Of a stretch of DNA of 64,000 nt, positions 24,718-34,272 are shown one piece after another (positions within the stretch are counted from its first letter, which is position 1; each line of letters starts with the position of its first letter). The translations under genes and the position numbers were made by a program. This stretch comes from Klugiella xanthotipulae (GTDB lineage: Bacteria; Actinomycetota; Actinomycetes; Actinomycetales; Microbacteriaceae), in assembly GCF_006716695.1 (NCBI RefSeq), contig NZ_VFPN01000001.1, forward strand, positions 806,001 through 870,000, given 5' to 3'. Under the pieces are notes generated by a model. It had not been told where the DNA came from. It worked only from the letters and a program-made list of their open reading frames with translations, and did not search any database.

Positions 24718-25053
24718 GCGGGCAAACCCAGTATCCACCCGAATCGAAGCACAGCCGAAGACCCACTGAGCGGCCACTTTGCCCGGGGAGGTCAGCGATC
24801 GCCTCGGTGAGCCCGCTCGATGCGCCGGGGCGGTCGAAGAACACGAGGATGCCGGCGGCGCACTGTTTCGGCGTCCAGCGGAGTCTGCGAATCTCGACGA
24901 TGGCCGAGGACCCCCGTGGTGACGGAATCGATCACCGCCTGCATGGGCTGCTTCCCGAGCGTCTTGTCGAGTTCGCGATAGGCAACGATCATGCGCTGAT
25001 AGATGCTCCCGGCCGCTTCGACCTCGATGGGAACAAACCCAGGCCAAATCAGT
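24718..25053 (-). mobile_element. IS remnants: ISL3-type transposase 3' fragment joined to an IS3-type end
   Basis: Reading on the minus strand, fragments in shifting frames resemble the end of ISL3-family transposases: SIYQRMIVAYRELDKTLGKQ, then FFDRPGASSGLTEAIADL. The frame is broken at least once, so it is dead. At 25031-25053 the sequence GGAACAAACCCAGGCC and its flank match the terminal repeat of the IS3 element at 44701-46007 (about 22 of 24 nt). No intact gene is present. Confidence 0.65.
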
Positions 25054-25348
25054 CCCAGTCGATGGTTCGGTCAGAGGAAACCGCTAGAGCCTCATCGAGC
25101 GCCCGTGTGCTCTTCGTCCAGGTGGTCAGCCACCACCACTGGAAGCCGGTTTCCTGCTTCAGCACCCGTAGCTTGTTGACAAGTTCTGCGCTGTACATCA
25201 CGGTAAACGACCGGTCGAGATCATCACTGTAAATGCTCGTTGTCCTGAGGTACCCCATCGTGTCCGGGTTTCTACGATACGCATTTTTGGATGCGGAAAA
25301 GTTCAGGATGTCATCAAAGTCCCAGAACACTATCGGACTCTTACTCAT
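25049..25348 (-). pseudogene. HAD-like gene truncated by an IS end
   Basis: About 99 codons from the ATG at 25348 (AAGGG upstream). Motif I is IVFWDFDDILNF, and FQWWWLTTWTKS resembles motif II of small HAD proteins. The frame reaches TIDWD and then stops on a TGA that is the first three bases of the IS-type terminal repeat (TGATTTGGCCTGGG). The C-terminal half, with motifs III and IV, is missing, so it should be inactive. Confidence 0.7.
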
Positions 25349-25482
25349 GCCTGCCCTTCCCTCGTGTGGGACCAAGCTATAAGGACAACCTGAACCAGTC
25401 CACTCGCTCATACGACAACCCGATTAGACCTCTCAATCCACGAGCAGCCGCGGGAGAAAACACAGCATCCAGAGGGTGAGCG

Positions 25483-28400
25483 TTACCCGCCAGGGCCAGG
25501 AGATGACACTGTTGCGTTAGCGATTTGGATGAGTCGTGTCGGTTGCCCGCGCCGCACCAACTTCGCCCGCCCCGGCGGTGCCTGCGCCGCATGCACCCCC
25601 GGCCACAGCGCCCCCTCCGACCGCTCACCCGCCAGAATGATCCCGGTCGCCCCAGTATCCTTCAGCGTCTGAATGGTGTTCTCATACAGCGCCCGGGCCG
25701 CCCCGGCCACCGGCCGCGTCAGCAACACATTCAACCCCAAATCGCGCGATGACGGCAGATACGGCAGCAGATACTCCAGCGGGTTCGCCCCGCCCGGCGC
25801 GAGAATGTCGTAGTCGTCAACCATCACCACGATCCGTAACGCCGCCGAGCTCTCCCCGTTCTGCCTCTTCTCCAACTCCTGCGCAAGCGAGGCCCCCAGC
25901 TCCTTTGCCTTGATGGAGTTGTTGGCGTGCCCACCCAGATACTCGTCCGGGCAGGCCCGGGCGAGGTCCCCGCGGGGATCCATGAGCGCGATGACCAGCT
26001 CGTCCGGGGTATGCCGTTCGATCAGGCCGTTCATGACGTGCCTGAGCAGTGTGGTCTTGCCCGATTCGGTATCCCCGAGCACCAGGAGGTGCTGGTCACG
26101 GCCACCCAGATCAAGAAGCGCGGGCTCCATGGTGTCTTGCCGCAGACCAATGGGCACAGCATCCGGTTCGTCAAAGATGTCCGGCAGGGTCGCCGGGTCA
26201 AGATCCTCGGGAAGCAACCGAATAGGTGAGGCTCCCGGGCCAGCCCAGGACGCTGCAGATTGCTTCGCCAGCTCGCTCAGGGCATCCCCGATGCTCTCGT
26301 CATCAACATCATCAATCACCGGCAACGCCACCTGCGCAAAAAGCTTGTCTTCGGTAATCACGCGGCCGGGCTGTGTGGAGCGGATCGTTTCGGCCAGTTT
26401 CCGGGCAATGACAGACTCCGTCGGGTCGTTCAGGCGCAGCTCAAACTTGTTCCCGATGAGCGGCTGAAGGTTCATTTTGAGTTCGTTCCACCTCGTGAGC
26501 CCGAGCACGAGGTGGATGCCAAAGGATCCGCCACGAGTCAGCAGGTCAGTGAGGGGCGCTTCAAGCTCTTCAAAGTCGGTGCGGACCATCCCATACCCGT
26601 CGATCAGGAGGATGACATCCGGCGAGATGATTCGCGGCAATTGCCCGGCTTCGTGTTTGCTCCGAAACTGCGCCAGCGACTCGATCCGGTGCTCACGGAA
26701 GATGGCCTCGCGTTGCGCCACCATCCCGCCAATTTCTTCCAGCAGGCGCACGAGTTGCTCGCGGTTATTGCGGGTGGCCACACCGCCAACGTGGGGGAAC
26801 CCGTCAAGACGCGCAAGCCCGTTTCCGGTCAGGTCCATGCCATACATCGTGACCTGCCGCGGAGTGTTCACTGTGGCTGTCGCGGCTGCGAACGTGCGTA
26901 AGAATGTGGAGCGGCCGCTCTGCGGCGCACCAATAATGGCGAAGTGGCCGCCGTTGCCGCCCAGGTCAACCTCCCACGGGTCCTGTGTCTGCTGCGAGGG
27001 ATTATCGATGAGCCCCAGGGGGATCGAGAGCGGTGCCCGGTGCGGGTTGTTGATGACCTGGAACAGTGCCAGCCGATCCGGGAGCGGCGGCAACCACACC
27101 GGCGCTGTTACGGTTGTGCCGGGCCGCAGCCGGGCAACGGTTTCGTCGATGAGTGACGGGCCGGTGTTGGGACGGGCGACCACAACATCCTCTGCGGGAA
27201 TATCGCTGCCGTCGACGGTCGTCGCGATGGTATTAAACGGTGGCTGCACGAGCACGCCAAATCGTTCCGACTCTTCGACGGGTTCCCTGCTATCGGTGGG
27301 CACCGGACCGGATACGTACCCGGCTTTGAACCGGGTGTAGATACTCGTATCCACCTTCAAATACCCAAAGCCGGGAATTGCAGGCAGATGGAACGCATCC
27401 GGAGTATTGAGCACCACGGAGGATTCCTGCTCAGAGAACGTTCTCAGCCCCAAACGATACGACAGGTAGGTGTCAAGGCCACGCAGTTTGCCGCCCTCGA
27501 TGCGCTGGCTGGAGAGCAGCATGTGCACACCAATAGATCGCCCAATGCGCCCGATCGTGAGCAGCAGGTCGATAAATTCGGGTTCCGCCGTGAGGAGTTC
27601 ACCAAACTCATCAATGACCACAAACAGGTGCGGCATCGGTGGCAGATCGGGGTTGAGGCAGCGGGCCTCCCGGTACTGGGTGATGGAGGCCATTGACCCG
27701 GCATCCTTCAGCTGTTGCTGGCGGCGGACCACCTCACCGGCGATGGAGGCCCGGGCGCGCTCGGTGAGCTGCGCGTCGTCGGCGAGGTTGTCGATGAGGC
27801 CAGCGATATGTGGCAGACCCTGGAACGGGCTGAACGCCGCGCCACCCTTGTAATCCACCAGAATCATTGCCAGATCCTCCGGTGAATGGGTCAGCGCGAG
27901 GCCCAAAATCAGGGTGCGAAGAAACTCCGACTTTCCCGAACCGGTCGCACCGATACAGATACCGTGCGGCCCCATCCCCGACTGAGCCGACTCCTTCACA
28001 TCAATATGCACGGGCCGACCCAGGTCATCCAGCCCCACGGGAACACGAAGAAAATCGCGCGGCGAACGAGCGGTCCACCCCGCCGGGCTCACCTGTGCGA
28101 TAGACCCGATACCCAGCAACTCGGTGACATCAATATCGCGGGCCTCCTCCCCCTCCTCTCGCGACGACACGGACAGGCGCAGCGGCGCGAGCATCCCGGC
28201 AATCCCGGCAAAAAGGTCCGGGCCAACCGGGTCAGGAGCCACCTCGTGGGTGTTAATGTCGGTGCGGGTGTCCCGGATGCTGAGGGTGCCGTTGTGGTGG
28301 ACGATACGCACGTGAACCTCGGTGGGTTCGTGCACACGATCGGTCACCAGGTGGACAAAGGTAATGCCCAACTGGGAAAAATCCTGGATACCCTCCGGAA

Positions 28401-29403
28401 TCGGGATCGGGCTAGCAACCCGGCCGGTGTCATCGACAAACACGATGAGCGCGGATTCGGAGTGGGTACCGCCGGTGCTGCGAGCACGGGCGTGCGCCCG
28501 GCCAGCACGATCCATCAGTTCCCCGCCGATAACGCCGTAGAGGGCCTGAGTGGAGGGGGCCACACGGCGGGCCGGAACCGGGCCGTCCCACAGGTCCGCG
28601 CAGAGAGTGTGCGGCAGCAGGTCAACTCCGTACCAGTGGGCGGCGTTGCCAGGCGGATACACAAACCCCAGCTGCACGTCGTCGGGCGAGTGCAGCGTGG
28701 CCAACTGCACGACCAACGCCCGCGCCGTTTCATACACCTCGGCCGGGGAGCCCACGATGGACACCCGGTCGGCGTCCTTCAGCGCGACGGTAACGGGCAT
28801 CCCGGGCACGGCCGAATAGTTATCGCTCAGCTGGGTGGCCTCGGTCACCATGATCGGGTCAAATGGCTGTACCGGGTTCGGATCTACCGGGGCCTCCACC
28901 CCAAACCACGCAACCACACCGGTCCCCACCCTCACCCGAAGGTAATCGGCGTCCCTACGCCGCCGCTCCCACACCCGCTCCGGGTTGCGAATAATGTCCG
29001 TCAGAGCCACAGGTTCCGGGTCGAGCTGCTCAGCCCGGGCACGAGCGGCATCGCGTTCGCCCCGCAGCGTCGCGCGGAGTTTCTCCAGGTAGTCGAGGTA
29101 GCGTTCCCGGCTGCGCTTACGCTGCCTGGTGGCATTGCCCTTTTGTGACAGGGCCATCCCCACACCACCCACCAGCGCTACGACCAGGATCATGGCCCCG
29201 ATAACAACCATGATGGGGTTCGCCCGCAGCACCACAATCATGGTGATGGACGACAGCGACCCCACAACCGGAAGAAGAGACTGCAACGGGATGCCGCCAA
29301 CGGGGGCGTCCCCGAGCTGGGGCGGGGGCGCAAGTTCGGTGGGTTCTGGCGCGGTCACCGGGGTGGTGATGCGGGCGGGTCGGTGGATGATGCGTGAGCT
29401 CAA
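25483..29403 (-). CDS. eccC: Type VII secretion ATPase EccC (fused EccCa/EccCb)
   Basis: 1306-aa FtsK/SpoIIIE motor. Two membrane helices lie near residues 35-85 (LLPVVGSLSSITMIVVL, MVVIGAMILVVALVGGVGMA). Three ATPase domains follow with Walker A GATGSGKS, GAPQSGRS and GDTESGKTT; the second has Arg for the usual Lys, a degenerate site. Walker B includes LFVVIDEFGEL in domain 1. It drives export of the WXG100 proteins and toxins encoded downstream. The start is a TTG at 29403 that overlaps the previous stop (TTGA), with AAGGA 8 nt upstream. It is the last gene of the minus-strand T7SS operon. Confidence 0.95.
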   Translation of the reverse strand: MSSRIIHRPARITTPVTAPEPTELAPPPQLGDAPVGGIPLQSLLPVVGSLSSITMIVVLRANPIMVVIGAMILVVALVGGVGMALSQKGNATRQRKRSRERYLDYLEKLRATLRGERDAARARAEQLDPEPVALTDIIRNPERVWERRRRDADYLRVRVGTGVVAWFGVEAPVDPNPVQPFDPIMVTEATQLSDNYSAVPGMPVTVALKDADRVSIVGSPAEVYETARALVVQLATLHSPDDVQLGFVYPPGNAAHWYGVDLLPHTLCADLWDGPVPARRVAPSTQALYGVIGGELMDRAGRAHARARSTGGTHSESALIVFVDDTGRVASPIPIPEGIQDFSQLGITFVHLVTDRVHEPTEVHVRIVHHNGTLSIRDTRTDINTHEVAPDPVGPDLFAGIAGMLAPLRLSVSSREEGEEARDIDVTELLGIGSIAQVSPAGWTARSPRDFLRVPVGLDDLGRPVHIDVKESAQSGMGPHGICIGATGSGKSEFLRTLILGLALTHSPEDLAMILVDYKGGAAFSPFQGLPHIAGLIDNLADDAQLTERARASIAGEVVRRQQQLKDAGSMASITQYREARCLNPDLPPMPHLFVVIDEFGELLTAEPEFIDLLLTIGRIGRSIGVHMLLSSQRIEGGKLRGLDTYLSYRLGLRTFSEQESSVVLNTPDAFHLPAIPGFGYLKVDTSIYTRFKAGYVSGPVPTDSREPVEESERFGVLVQPPFNTIATTVDGSDIPAEDVVVARPNTGPSLIDETVARLRPGTTVTAPVWLPPLPDRLALFQVINNPHRAPLSIPLGLIDNPSQQTQDPWEVDLGGNGGHFAIIGAPQSGRSTFLRTFAAATATVNTPRQVTMYGMDLTGNGLARLDGFPHVGGVATRNNREQLVRLLEEIGGMVAQREAIFREHRIESLAQFRSKHEAGQLPRIISPDVILLIDGYGMVRTDFEELEAPLTDLLTRGGSFGIHLVLGLTRWNELKMNLQPLIGNKFELRLNDPTESVIARKLAETIRSTQPGRVITEDKLFAQVALPVIDDVDDESIGDALSELAKQSAASWAGPGASPIRLLPEDLDPATLPDIFDEPDAVPIGLRQDTMEPALLDLGGRDQHLLVLGDTESGKTTLLRHVMNGLIERHTPDELVIALMDPRGDLARACPDEYLGGHANNSIKAKELGASLAQELEKRQNGESSAALRIVVMVDDYDILAPGGANPLEYLLPYLPSSRDLGLNVLLTRPVAGAARALYENTIQTLKDTGATGIILAGERSEGALWPGVHAAQAPPGRAKLVRRGQPTRLIQIANATVSSPGPGG

Positions 29404-30224
29404 CGGGCATCCTTTCCAGATCGATCGGGTGCCATGAGGGCCGCAGCCAGCGTCATCACCGCGTTGATAGTGGATGCCCGCAGCCGCGTGGTTTTCACCG
29501 TGCGGGACAATCCCGGGTCGTAGGCGAAAACCACAGCGGGGAACGGCAGCGTGGGGGCGACGATGCCGGGCCACGTGGACCGGGTACCCGCGGCATCCAC
29601 GAAGGCCACCCTGACCGGCTGCCCTGTCGTCGCGCGCAGGTGATATGCAAACGCGATGCTGTCCTCCGCCACAGCCCGGTCAAACGGCGAAATCAGGCAC
29701 GTGTGGTGTCCCGTGGCGACGATCTCCAAGCACTCCGTAGTGTTGCTCCGGGTTCCCCAGTCTGTGGCGGCCACGTCAAAGAAACGGGTCATCGGGGCGA
29801 CGTGGGCGTACCACTCACGAACCCCGGCACGCTGCCCCGGAGGCAGACCACCCGGTGTGAGGGCAACGTGTTGCGCGAGGGCGGGGAGGTCGGTCATCCA
29901 GGTTCCGGCCCGGTACTTCAGCCGGTCTAGGACCTCCTGTGCGAGACCACCTGACGCCTCAGAGGTGTCTGGAACTGTCATGCCAGATCGGCGCACACCC
30001 GGTTGCAGAAAGCCCGTCGTCCCTCCGGTCTCCACCTGCAGCACACGGCCCGGCCGGCGACTCGTCAGGAGGCGAGCGGCGAGGGTGGTCACCGTCGATA
30101 CCCCCGAATGTGGCACGAGCGAGAAGAACGACACGCGTCGACCGGTGGGCGTCGGGGTGGCGATTCTGTCGGCGCGTTCGATCAGGTCACGCTGCCAGGT
30201 GGCACCGGGCAGAAGATGCGTCAT
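29400..30224 (-). CDS. T7SS-associated ParA/MinD-like protein with degenerate P-loop
   Basis: 274 aa, a SIMIBI/ParA-like fold by pattern: the N-terminal FFSLVPHSGVSTVTTLAARLL stands where ParA proteins have KGGVGKTT, so the invariant Lys is absent. A switch-like segment, FFDVAATDWGTRSN, follows, and ECLEIVATGHHTCLISPFD resembles a late ParA strand. Similar ATPase-like proteins occur in actinobacterial ESX loci. It overlaps eccD and eccC by 4 nt each, so it belongs to the secretion machine, perhaps as a structural partner of EccC or EccD rather than an ATPase. Confidence 0.7.
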   Translation of the reverse strand: MTHLLPGATWQRDLIERADRIATPTPTGRRVSFFSLVPHSGVSTVTTLAARLLTSRRPGRVLQVETGGTTGFLQPGVRRSGMTVPDTSEASGGLAQEVLDRLKYRAGTWMTDLPALAQHVALTPGGLPPGQRAGVREWYAHVAPMTRFFDVAATDWGTRSNTTECLEIVATGHHTCLISPFDRAVAEDSIAFAYHLRATTGQPVRVAFVDAAGTRSTWPGIVAPTLPFPAVVFAYDPGLSRTVKTTRLRASTINAVMTLAAALMAPDRSGKDAR

Positions 30225-31537
30225 GAGAAGGTGCTCAGCATCATCTCGAAAATCCCAAAACAGCCCATCACAGCCGGAACCATCACGAGCACACAGACGC
30301 CTTCGAGAAGGTCACCGAGGCGGCGCAGTCGGGCGCGCACATGCGCAGCGGGCTGAACCCCCATCAACACTGCGACCAGAACGACGGCACCCGCGGCCCC
30401 TGCCACAACGACGACCAGGTCAACATCAGAACGCATCGCGACACCGGCGATACCGCCAATGACCGCCGCGACCCAGAGGGGCCACACCTGTACTGCCAAG
30501 GGCACGACTCGGGTGCGGAGCATGAGCACCAGGATGAGGGCCGCCCCGAGGATGCTTGGCCACAGCTCCCCCGAAGCCAGCAGCCAGATGCCGGCGGCTG
30601 CCGCCGGGATGCTCACGGCATACACGGCCCAGGTCAGCACCAGGTAGGCGCGCTCCACCGCCGTCTCAACGCGGCTGCGTTCCGGTAGTTCACCGGCAAT
30701 CACCCGATCATCCAGGCTCGTGAGCTGGGCGACATTCATCGCGACAACGGGTGCCGCACCCAGCAGCACCGTGCAGAGAACCGCAATGACCGCGCATGTG
30801 CCGGTCACAGGAGCCCCGGCCGTCACGGTGAGGATCGTGGCCACCCCAATCAGGATGCCGACGCCGGCACCGGCAAGTGCGGCCCGGTGCGACCGCCCCA
30901 CCCCATACCCGAGGCCCAGGGCCAGGGCCACCCAGACGACGAGCCACACAACCGCGAGGGCAATGACAGGGGAGAGAGGCACGCCCAGAATGTCAGCAAT
31001 CCCGCCGGTGACAGACAGGGCAGTCCCCACCGCGAGGGCGGTAAGTGCTGTGGTCACCCAGCGCTTACCGAGCTTCCCGGCAATCACCGCACCACCGACG
31101 CCCAGGACGAAGAGAACCGCGCCCATCACCTGTCCCAGGCCGTGCAGGTTGAGCAGCGCCACACAGGCGAACACCCCGAGACCGAGCCCACCGGCGACCT
31201 CGCGGTGCGCAGCGCTCCAGCGGGCGGTGCTGTGGTCAAGGGACTCGGCGACAAAATCCGTGACGTCGGTGACCTCCGGAGGCGCCGGCGCATCCTCCAA
31301 CCGCACCAAGCGCAGCACGGTGCCGTCGGCGATACCTTGTTCCTCGGCCGTTGCCGTGCGTTCAACTTCCTCGCCCAGGCTGCTCACCAGGGTGAGAGGC
31401 CTAGCGAGGTTCTCGGCGGGTTCGTGGAGGAGTTCGGCAATGTCGGGGACGAGCAGGCCAAGCGGGTCATCATCCGGGATGACGAGGGTTGCTTTGTGAC
31501 TGCTACCGATCACGGTAATCCGGGTAAACGTGGTCAC
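30221..31537 (-). CDS. eccD: Type VII secretion integral membrane protein EccD
   Basis: 438 aa. The N-terminal ~90 residues form a ubiquitin-like (YukD) domain (FTRITVIGSSHKATLVIPDD, DGTVLRLV), followed by a cytosolic linker and about eleven hydrophobic helices from 115 to the end. This is the EccD layout, the probable central channel component. The start is a GTG at 31537 in a GTGA overlap with the upstream gene, with a GGGTGG site ahead. The longer in-frame reading upstream lacks coding character. Confidence 0.92.
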   Translation of the reverse strand: MTTFTRITVIGSSHKATLVIPDDDPLGLLVPDIAELLHEPAENLARPLTLVSSLGEEVERTATAEEQGIADGTVLRLVRLEDAPAPPEVTDVTDFVAESLDHSTARWSAAHREVAGGLGLGVFACVALLNLHGLGQVMGAVLFVLGVGGAVIAGKLGKRWVTTALTALAVGTALSVTGGIADILGVPLSPVIALAVVWLVVWVALALGLGYGVGRSHRAALAGAGVGILIGVATILTVTAGAPVTGTCAVIAVLCTVLLGAAPVVAMNVAQLTSLDDRVIAGELPERSRVETAVERAYLVLTWAVYAVSIPAAAAGIWLLASGELWPSILGAALILVLMLRTRVVPLAVQVWPLWVAAVIGGIAGVAMRSDVDLVVVVAGAAGAVVLVAVLMGVQPAAHVRARLRRLGDLLEGVCVLVMVPAVMGCFGIFEMMLSTFS

Positions 31538-31899
31538 TGAACACCACCCTCCTCTTCGTTCACACTGTTCGGGTCCGGGGCCACAGGCGCAGCCGGTGCC
31601 GGGACTGGCGCGGGGTTCTCGGCGGGGTTCGTCACGGCCGGGGTGGGTTCCGCGGGCACGGTTGTCGTCGTTACCTGGTCTTTTTCGTCCTTTTGCGCCT
31701 GCAGCGTGGTCGTCACAAACGACACCCCCGCACACACCGCGCAGGCCACCGCCGCAAGGATGACGCTGACAAACATCCTGTTTGCCAGTGTCGACGCCAC
31801 ACGTCTGGAGCCCAGAGAGCCGAAGAGGAACGCCCCGCGCAGACGCTCCCGGTGTGTTTTGACGGCTTCCAGCAGGGCCTGGTCATCGTATTTACCCAT
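31534..31899 (-). CDS. T7SS-locus single-pass membrane protein
   Basis: 121 aa from the ATG at 31899. A cytosolic N-terminus (MGKYDDQALLEAVKTHRERL, FLFGSLGSRRVASTLANR), one membrane helix (FVSVILAAVACAVCAGVSFV) and an extracellular Pro/Ala/Val-rich tail. The N-terminal Arg-rich cytosolic segment and single helix resemble the start of EccB, but the large EccB periplasmic domain is absent. It overlaps the FHA gene (8 nt) and eccD (4 nt), so it is a co-translated accessory of the secretion system. Confidence 0.65.
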   Translation of the reverse strand: MGKYDDQALLEAVKTHRERLRGAFLFGSLGSRRVASTLANRMFVSVILAAVACAVCAGVSFVTTTLQAQKDEKDQVTTTTVPAEPTPAVTNPAENPAPVPAPAAPVAPDPNSVNEEEGGVQ

Positions 31900-33409
31900 G
31901 CGCGCTCCTCGAGTCTGGTGTTCCGACTTTACGGACGACAACCGTCATCACGTGGCTTTCGACCAGAATCTGCGCGCCGATCGGCAACGGCATCCGCACC
32001 TCGGGCTCCAGCTGCAGGGTGACACCAGCCGGGGTATGCAGGGCGGTGCCGTTGGTGGATCCCAGGTCTCGGATGAAGAAACCGTCTCGTGGGTCGTGCT
32101 CGATCGCGAAGTGGTTGTTTGACATTTTCCGTGCCAGGTCCGTCACCGCGATGATGGTTTCGCTCTCCCGCCGGGCGGTCGGGTTTCGCCCGACGACGGT
32201 CCATGCGCCGAGGGTGTGTTTTGCTGCTCCATCAATCACGAGTTGCACGGTGCCGAGCCTCGGCCCGGCCTGAGACGGGGTCGCACCCATAATGTCGAAC
32301 AGCGAGCCTCGGATACCGTTGTCCAGACGCGGACCGTCCGTGAGGTTCCGCACTCGCGCTTCCGCCCGGGCGATGTCTTCCGCACGCGGGTCCGTCTCCG
32401 GCTGGGGCTGCGCACGGTGCTCGTTCATGACAGGTGAAGGCGCATGGCCGGTCGGGGGCTGCGTGTGTTCAGGGGGTTGAGCGATGTTGCGCTCTGAGCC
32501 ACGGGGACGGCGTGGGGTATCGGCTACCGTTTTTTCGAACCCGGCCCCCGCACCCATCATCTGGGCCAGGGAGGACACTCCTGAGTCTCCGGAAGTGGGG
32601 ATTTCTATTTCGGGGAGGACCGTCCCCTCGGCACGAGGTGTCGGTGCCGATAGACGGGGCTCTATCGGGAGTTGAGCCGGGGCGAGTGGGACAGGCGCGA
32701 CGGGTTGTTCCTGCATCGCAGGGTATCCGGCGTGAGCGGGGATAACTGTGACTTCTGGGTGCGGAGGAGCCCCGGCTGATGGGTGCACGTCTGGGTTTCC
32801 CCGGCGCGGATCGGCTCCCGGCACCGGCGGCACCGGTGCCGCTGGGGCGGTGTGGCCGACAGGGGCGGTGTGGCCGACAGGGGCCGGTATAAAAGCCGCG
32901 GGGAACGCAACACCCTGTGTTTGGCGCGGCCGAATCGGGTCTCGTCCCCGTCGCAGATTGGCGACATAAAGATCGGACAGCTCCCCCAGCCCGTGCCACC
33001 CTACCGGCGACGCTGTCGCGCGGGAAACTCCTCGAATTCCGACAATCGCCCACCCGATACTGCGACCACGAGTCACGAAAACATAGACCTGACACAGGAG
33101 CAGGCCTACTGTCACGAGAAAGAGCACCAGAACGAGAACCGGAACACTAAAGACAAAGCTGAATATGATGCCCGCGATCAGGGAAATAGCGATGAGACAG
33201 TCAAGCACCACGCCGCCCAACACGAGCGACAGCGGCGCAGGAACAACGCCCTCGAAAAAGCCTCCCAACGGCACACCGCGGTGCAGAGATGGCAGCGCCC
33301 GGGACACGGTGACGAGGGGCGTTCCACAGCGCTGACAGTGCACAGTGGCACCCGTGGCGGGAGTGCCGCACGTTGGGCAGGCAGGAGCAATGGTGCTCGG
33401 TAGCGTCAT
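31892..33409 (-). CDS. T7SS-associated zinc-ribbon / RDD / FHA protein
   Basis: About 505 aa. Residues 8-32 are a zinc ribbon (CPTC...CQRC). Residues about 50-135 are three membrane helices of RDD type. A long Pro/Ala-rich linker follows, and the last ~110 residues form an FHA phosphopeptide-binding domain (WTVVGRNPTARR, MSNNHFAIEHDP, IRDLGSTNGTALH). It probably senses Ser/Thr-kinase signals and gates or assembles secretion, as FHA proteins do in T7SSb and T6SS. It is the first gene of the minus-strand operon. I chose ATG 33409 behind AGGGGA; ATG 33427 is possible. Confidence 0.85.
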   Translation of the reverse strand: MTLPSTIAPACPTCGTPATGATVHCQRCGTPLVTVSRALPSLHRGVPLGGFFEGVVPAPLSLVLGGVVLDCLIAISLIAGIIFSFVFSVPVLVLVLFLVTVGLLLCQVYVFVTRGRSIGWAIVGIRGVSRATASPVGWHGLGELSDLYVANLRRGRDPIRPRQTQGVAFPAAFIPAPVGHTAPVGHTAPAAPVPPVPGADPRRGNPDVHPSAGAPPHPEVTVIPAHAGYPAMQEQPVAPVPLAPAQLPIEPRLSAPTPRAEGTVLPEIEIPTSGDSGVSSLAQMMGAGAGFEKTVADTPRRPRGSERNIAQPPEHTQPPTGHAPSPVMNEHRAQPQPETDPRAEDIARAEARVRNLTDGPRLDNGIRGSLFDIMGATPSQAGPRLGTVQLVIDGAAKHTLGAWTVVGRNPTARRESETIIAVTDLARKMSNNHFAIEHDPRDGFFIRDLGSTNGTALHTPAGVTLQLEPEVRMPLPIGAQILVESHVMTVVVRKVGTPDSRSAHG

Positions 33410-33462
33410 GCCGCGGTCCCCTACCATTCGCCGACTGATAACCGTACAACCATACCCCCATG

Positions 33463-33490
33463 TTGCATTGACGACGATTTCAGAGATAGT
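33463..33490 (+). promoter_or_regulatory. Candidate promoter for the WXG100/toxin operon
   Basis: TTGCAT and GATAGT are 16 nt apart in the 119-nt divergent gap between the two T7SS operons, 39 nt before the first plus-strand start. Alternative -35 TTGACG at 33468 overlaps. Confidence 0.35.
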
Positions 33491-33528
33491 GTGACCACTG
33501 TTATTAACCTCCCCCCGAAAGGTTCCGC

Positions 33529-33864
33529 ATGAAATTTGCTATGGGTGCTGATGTTCTCGGCCAACTCACCAAGAAGACATCGTCGTCTTCGGAGGATCTC
33601 AGGGCTCTCGTGAAGCAGCTCGCGCAGTCTGCCGAGCCGTTGGAGGGCCGTTTCAACGGTTCTGCCCGGGCAGCGTTTGACCGGTTCAAGGGCCAAACTG
33701 ACCAGATCGCGGCTGAGCTGAACGCCGCTCTCGCCGGGGTCCTGGGCGGTATTTCCAGCATGGATCGTTCGTTCCAGGAGGGCGAGCAGGAAATGGCCGA
33801 GCAAACCCGTGCGACGGATGCCGGGGCCGCGTATGACGCCGCCCGATTCAGTTCTTCCAAGTAA
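33529..33864 (+). CDS. WXG100-superfamily T7SS protein
   Basis: 111-aa all-helical protein. Helix one (GADVLGQLTKKTSSSSEDLRALVKQL), a turn with RFNGSARAAFDRF in the place of WxG, and helix two (QIAAELNAALAGVLGGISSMD). The C-terminus (GAAYDAARFSSSK) could carry a YxxxD/E-like export signal. Small size, position at the head of the plus-strand operon and adjacency to eccC support a secreted EsxA/B-like partner. Ribosome site GAAAGG. Confidence 0.75.
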   Translation: MKFAMGADVLGQLTKKTSSSSEDLRALVKQLAQSAEPLEGRFNGSARAAFDRFKGQTDQIAAELNAALAGVLGGISSMDRSFQEGEQEMAEQTRATDAGAAYDAARFSSSK

Positions 33865-33935
33865 TTTCTTCTCACCTTTACGCCGTGCCGCACCGTTGAG
33901 GTGTCGGCTGTGCGCCTCTCATCTTTGGAGTATTA

Positions 33936-34247
33936 ATGGCTAACCAGACCGACCGCCGCGATTACGACATCTCAGCCTCCCAGTCCGCTCAGGACAACTT
34001 CCTCCAAACGGCCGCCCGCCTGGAGGCACTCATTGATCAGCGCGATCAGGATGTCCGCAACGCGATGGCTGACTACCAGGCCGACGGCGTCAGCGACGAC
34101 TACGCCGCAAAGGAGCTGCGCTGGAAAAACGCCGCTGCCGGGGTAAAAGAGATCATCAACACGATCAAGAAGAGCCTGGAGCAGTCCGACGAGTCCGCGC
34201 AGGCCGCCATCGCGAAGGCGAAGTCGGCCGTCGCGAACATCGGCTAG
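33936..34247 (+). CDS. ESAT-6/WXG100-like T7SS protein
   Basis: 103 aa, acidic, helical hairpin: SAQDNFLQTAARLEALIDQ, turn DYQADGVSDDYAAKELRW, then AAAGVKEIINTIKKSLEQSDE. The W lies later than in canonical WXG100 proteins, resembling the 'pore-forming ESAT-6 family' group. It probably pairs with the 111-aa protein just upstream as a heterodimer for secretion. Spacing of 71 nt suggests co-transcription. Confidence 0.75.
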   Translation: MANQTDRRDYDISASQSAQDNFLQTAARLEALIDQRDQDVRNAMADYQADGVSDDYAAKELRWKNAAAGVKEIINTIKKSLEQSDESAQAAIAKAKSAVANIG

Positions 34248-34272
34248 CGACAGCGTCCCAGGACCCTCACCG

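Noticed and set aside
33446-33458. 9-nt match (ACCATACCC) of the same spacer in the T7SS divergent promoter
   Set aside because: Lies in the middle of the spacer, not the seed, and is near chance level.
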